Shown here in pieces: positions 60,691-64,000 of a stretch of DNA of 64,000 nucleotides. Each line of letters begins with the position of its first letter. The stretch's first letter is position 1. Source of the stretch: Populus alba (lineage: Eukaryota > Streptophyta > Magnoliopsida > Malpighiales > Salicaceae); contig NC_133301.1 in the NCBI RefSeq assembly GCF_005239225.2, forward strand, positions 1,555,001 to 1,619,000, written 5' to 3'. Made by a program: the position numbers and the translations under genes. The notes under the pieces were generated by a model, which had not been told where the DNA came from, did not search any database, and saw only the letters and a list, made by a program, of their open reading frames with translations.

Positions 60691-63180
60691 TTTTCCTTTT
60701 CAAATGGGATCATGAATTTAGGAGAATGCAAACAATTTTCTATTCATACCTTTGTTCTTTAGTCAATTAGAAAATCAACGAAAATTTGGGCTTCATATGA
60801 TGTGGTTACCCTCTTAATTTGTCTAATTTAAGCATTGATTTTTTTTCAATGTTCAATCTCCATTATTTAAATGTGAATATTCTGATTCCATGTCATTGTT
60901 TCAATAAAAAAATTGAACTTGAAATCCTTTAGAAAGATGAGATATAAAAGCAAATTAAACTCGATGCTATGCCAGTTCTTAATTAATAGCAAATGTAATC
61001 ATAGTCTAAGCCAACAAAGGACTAATCAATTGACTATGGAGTGACCTAGATAAGATTTTCCACCAAAAAGGCTTGAAGTAACTAAAAGTTAGTACTGGTT
61101 TCCCTTCGAATCAACAAAACAAACTGAAATAGAAAAATGTGAACACATAAAATTGAGTAAAGTTGAAGGTTAAGACATGCAAACTTTACAAGTCGGTAGT
61201 GTTTGATTTTTATTTCGTAATAAAATAGACGAAGATAGAGTGTAAATGTTTTTTTTTTAATGTTTTCCCGAGTATAAATTTTTTTTTTTAAAAAATTATT
61301 TTATATTTTTGTGTTGAATTTTTCAATTAAAAATGTTTAGTATCTATGTTTTGAAACATCAATGATCAAGCATAATCTAAAAAACATACGGTCCAAGTTA
61401 AAATAGAATTAAATTGATTTTTCCACATGGTAGGCGCATTTGAGAGAGAATATTCTAACAAATGTGGTTCATTTTCAAAACCAGGAAACTCAAGATCTCT
61501 AAACCAACAAATCTTTGATTAATTTCTTTACATGACGGCTAAGACAGCCTGTTTCAATGATGTCTGAATAATTCTGCTAATGCAAACAGAATCTTTGGAC
61601 AAACGAGACTGCTTGATAATAATCTGGTCCAACGAGGAATATAATTTTCATTAGACTATTCCATCAAATTCGACTGAGGAAACCACACGTGAGGGGGAGG
61701 AAGAAATTTTGCTAAAAAACAATATATTTTCAACAAGACAAATAGTGATGAGCAAATGAAAGTAAGGTAGCAATTGAAATCACCGCCACTAAACCTAGAT
61801 TGGCTCGGTGATTGACTCAGGAAATAATTAATCAAACTTTTAATCTAGATCAAGTGTTAAAAAACATTAACTTAAAATTGATTTAGTTTAGCCCGGTGAA
61901 TTAATTTGCGACTCAATTAATTTGGTTAAAACTTACTTTGCAAACTACATTGTTTCAATTTTTTTTTTAATTTTTATTGATTAATATGATAATAAAAATA
62001 AATACTTGTAAATATTGAATACTGATTAATTAATATTGAAATGTTTGTTTCAAATTGAAATAAATTTATAAAAAACAAACTAAAATAAATTATGATAAAT
62101 AATTAAAAATCAATAAAGTGTCGAATAATATGTATAGTTGAAAAGGAAAGTAAAAGAGAGAAAAGTTCGAAAAAAATAAAATTGTGAACAGTAAAGCAGC
62201 ATTAATTTTTCCAATGTTTTAATAGAGTATAACTTGTATGTGAACACGTTTTCGATTTTCCAAGAGGAAAAGCTTTTTCCACATTCACAAACTGAACATA
62301 TTTTATGCATTTTATATATACAATAAAAGCTGGAAAATGAAGTTGTTGTCGACAGTGCTCTTCTCTTTCATGAGTCACACAAGAATATTTGCGTGAATTT
62401 GGACACGACAACTACTAGAAAAGGGACCAGCCAAGGCGGGCTGGAAGGTGTGAAAAAGAAATTCGAATGTAGAATTTAGAAAGGAAAAAGAGAAAACGAG
62501 AAAAAAATAAAACATTTCATCTATGTTCCAAATTCTAAGATATATAATTAAAATATTATTTAGTGTTTGGGATAGTACTATGCTAGAGAGCCGCAAACAC
62601 TTTTGTTTTTAGAAAATTTATGATTTGAATCATAGACTAGACCATGTCAAATAAATTAGTTTTATTTTAATTAGATGAGAAAAAAATTGGGCAATGATAA
62701 TAAATGAAACTAAACTTAAAAAAATATGATCTAGATAATTTGATTTTGTTTTCAAAAGAAGAAAAACAATACAATATGAATTTCAGCTAATTAAATATGG
62801 AATAGGGAAGCTACGTAAAAGAGGGACAAAAAAACATCAATTTTGATTTTTTACGCGAAACAAAAAATTGAATTACATTGAACAAAATTGATTTTTGAGA
62901 ACTACATTGAAAAAAATTACCATAAATTTGGATTAAAGGATAAAATAGAAAACAAATAAAAATTATACAAAAGTTTTTTTAAAAAATCATAAATAAAAAG
63001 AACAAGACCAAACTGGAGAAAAACAATACACCACAAATTTAAATTGAAGAAAAAAAAAATGAAAATAAACAAAACTTTTACAAAATGGTTAAGAGCGAAA
63101 ATTAAAAATCAAAATAATAAAAATCCAAGTTAAAATATCAATAACTAAAAGGACAATTCTAAAATATTAAATGGGCAGCA
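60691..63180. other. AT-rich spacer, nothing recognised
   Basis: No gene or well-bounded element seen on either strand. Open frames are short and low-complexity. Confidence 0.45.
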
Positions 63181-64000
63181 TGTTTTTCAAAGGAGGAAGA
63201 GAAAAAAAAAAAAACCTCATTATTGCCTCGCTTCACCCTACCATTGTTGCAACGCTTCACCCACTAGAAAGAAGATGTCATGGCAAATCCATTTATACAA
63301 CATGGAGGATTTTTTAAGCATTGGGGGGGGGGGGCGCTGCATTCATTGCTACAAGGCTGTAAATACCTTCCACATGTTGGCACGTGTGATGAACACCCCA
63401 GCCTCTTTTTAAGTTTTAATAATATTTTATATTTATTAAATAACTAAATTACCCTTGACCAACTTGAAAATAGCGGAAAAACTATAATGAAAAGATAAAA
63501 AAAACCTTTAAATGCAAGCATTAAAATTTTTAATATAAAGAATGCATAATTCATTTTATTGTATGTAAATAAGTGAAAAGACTAAAGAGCCCCTAAATAA
63601 CATAAGTAAATTGTTTTCTTTTTAAGAGTAAATTAATAATTTTACTGTATATTTAAAAATAAAAAAAAGATAATTCTAATCTCTATTAATATAATAATGA
63701 CTAATTGACATATAAAAGATATATATATATATATAAAACCTTTACACCAAGGCCATTGGATTTTCGTAAGAAAGGCAAAACAATATTATATACTATAGAA
63801 GTGAATAGTAAACCGAGTCTATAATAAATTTGCCTTACCCTTTATTTATCTTTTAATATTTTGAGAAGGGAAAAACAATATTTACACTGTAGCAATGAAT
63901 AGTAAATTGAACCAACTTTTTTTTTTTTTTTTTTTTTTTAAATATTTTGGAGGAGGACAAAATGATATTTATATTACAGCAATAAATAATAAACTGAGTC
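63181..64000. repeat. Dispersed repeat remnant, G12 run and a degenerate 3-unit tandem repeat
   Basis: 63220-63480 resembles the 39340/41490 repeat (ATTTATTAAATAACTAAATT and a GGCACGTGTGATG stretch). Twelve G lie at 63323-63334. Near 63770-63825, 63857-63916 and 63942-64000 a unit with AATATTTTGRGRAGGR, ACAATATTTA, GTAGCAATGAATAGTAAA and GAGTC recurs about every 85 bases, running off the window. Confidence 0.5.

Noticed and set aside
62410..62425. Second CACTA end (ACTACTAGAAAAGGG)
   Set aside because: The motif shares 12 bases with the real element end, but no partner end, no subterminal repeats and no target duplication were found.
63323..63334. G12 run as a G-quadruplex regulatory site
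   Set aside because: A single homopolymer run in repeat sequence with no neighbouring gene; likely a length-variable artefact-prone site.
1..64000. CRISPR arrays, operons, phage or bacterial features
   Set aside because: The window is plant nuclear DNA with spliced genes; none of the tandem repeats has the spaced, conserved-repeat form of a CRISPR array.

Overview
The window is nuclear DNA of a dicot plant, most likely a poplar or another member of the Salicaceae. The genes have many short exons with GT-AG borders, AT-rich introns and long AT-rich spacers full of degenerate repeats. The encoded families (a Pol IV/V second subunit, POLAR-like, WRKY, class II formin) are land-plant specific. 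The species guess is inference from protein resemblance and the style of the dispersed repeats; no search was run.

Layout. 149-1284 (+): 3' end of a PLD3-type phospholipase D family gene. 2371-7206 (+): 14-exon mitochondrial 3-hydroxyisobutyryl-CoA hydrolase-like gene (plant mS47 clade). 7207-10540: repeat-rich spacer. 10541-12027 (+): DIM1B-like mitochondrial rRNA adenine dimethylase. 12518-14839 (-): WRKY32-like group I factor, with four W-boxes upstream. 15852-22717 (-): NRPD2, the shared second subunit of RNA polymerases IV and V, with a leader intron to 23522. 25568-27290 (-): a decayed partial NRPD2 copy split by a solo LTR. 28500-30826 (-): cytosolic-type chorismate mutase. 34147-36050 (-): POLAR-like gene. 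36051-43603: a 7.5-kb gene-free repeat region. 43604-53769 (+): 17-exon class II formin whose FH1 exon carries a one-base frameshift. 56430-57773 (-): WRKY40-type group IIa factor. 57774-64000: repeat-rich, including a complete non-autonomous CACTA element with target-site duplication.

The genes do not form one pathway. Two adjacent genes (mS47-like and DIM1B-like) both point to the small subunit of the mitochondrial ribosome. NRPD2 is central to RNA-directed DNA methylation, and its own locus holds a duplicate invaded by a retroelement. Exon coordinates were worked out by hand from reading frame, phase and splice borders; every listed exon chain closes in phase except the formin, which is short by exactly one base.

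I found no convincing undescribed multi-gene system. The best leads are the formin frameshift, four GC-AG introns proved by phase, the W-box cluster upstream of WRKY32, the NRPD2 relic, and several well-bounded mobile elements (CACTA, solo LTR, SINE, two inverted-repeat elements).
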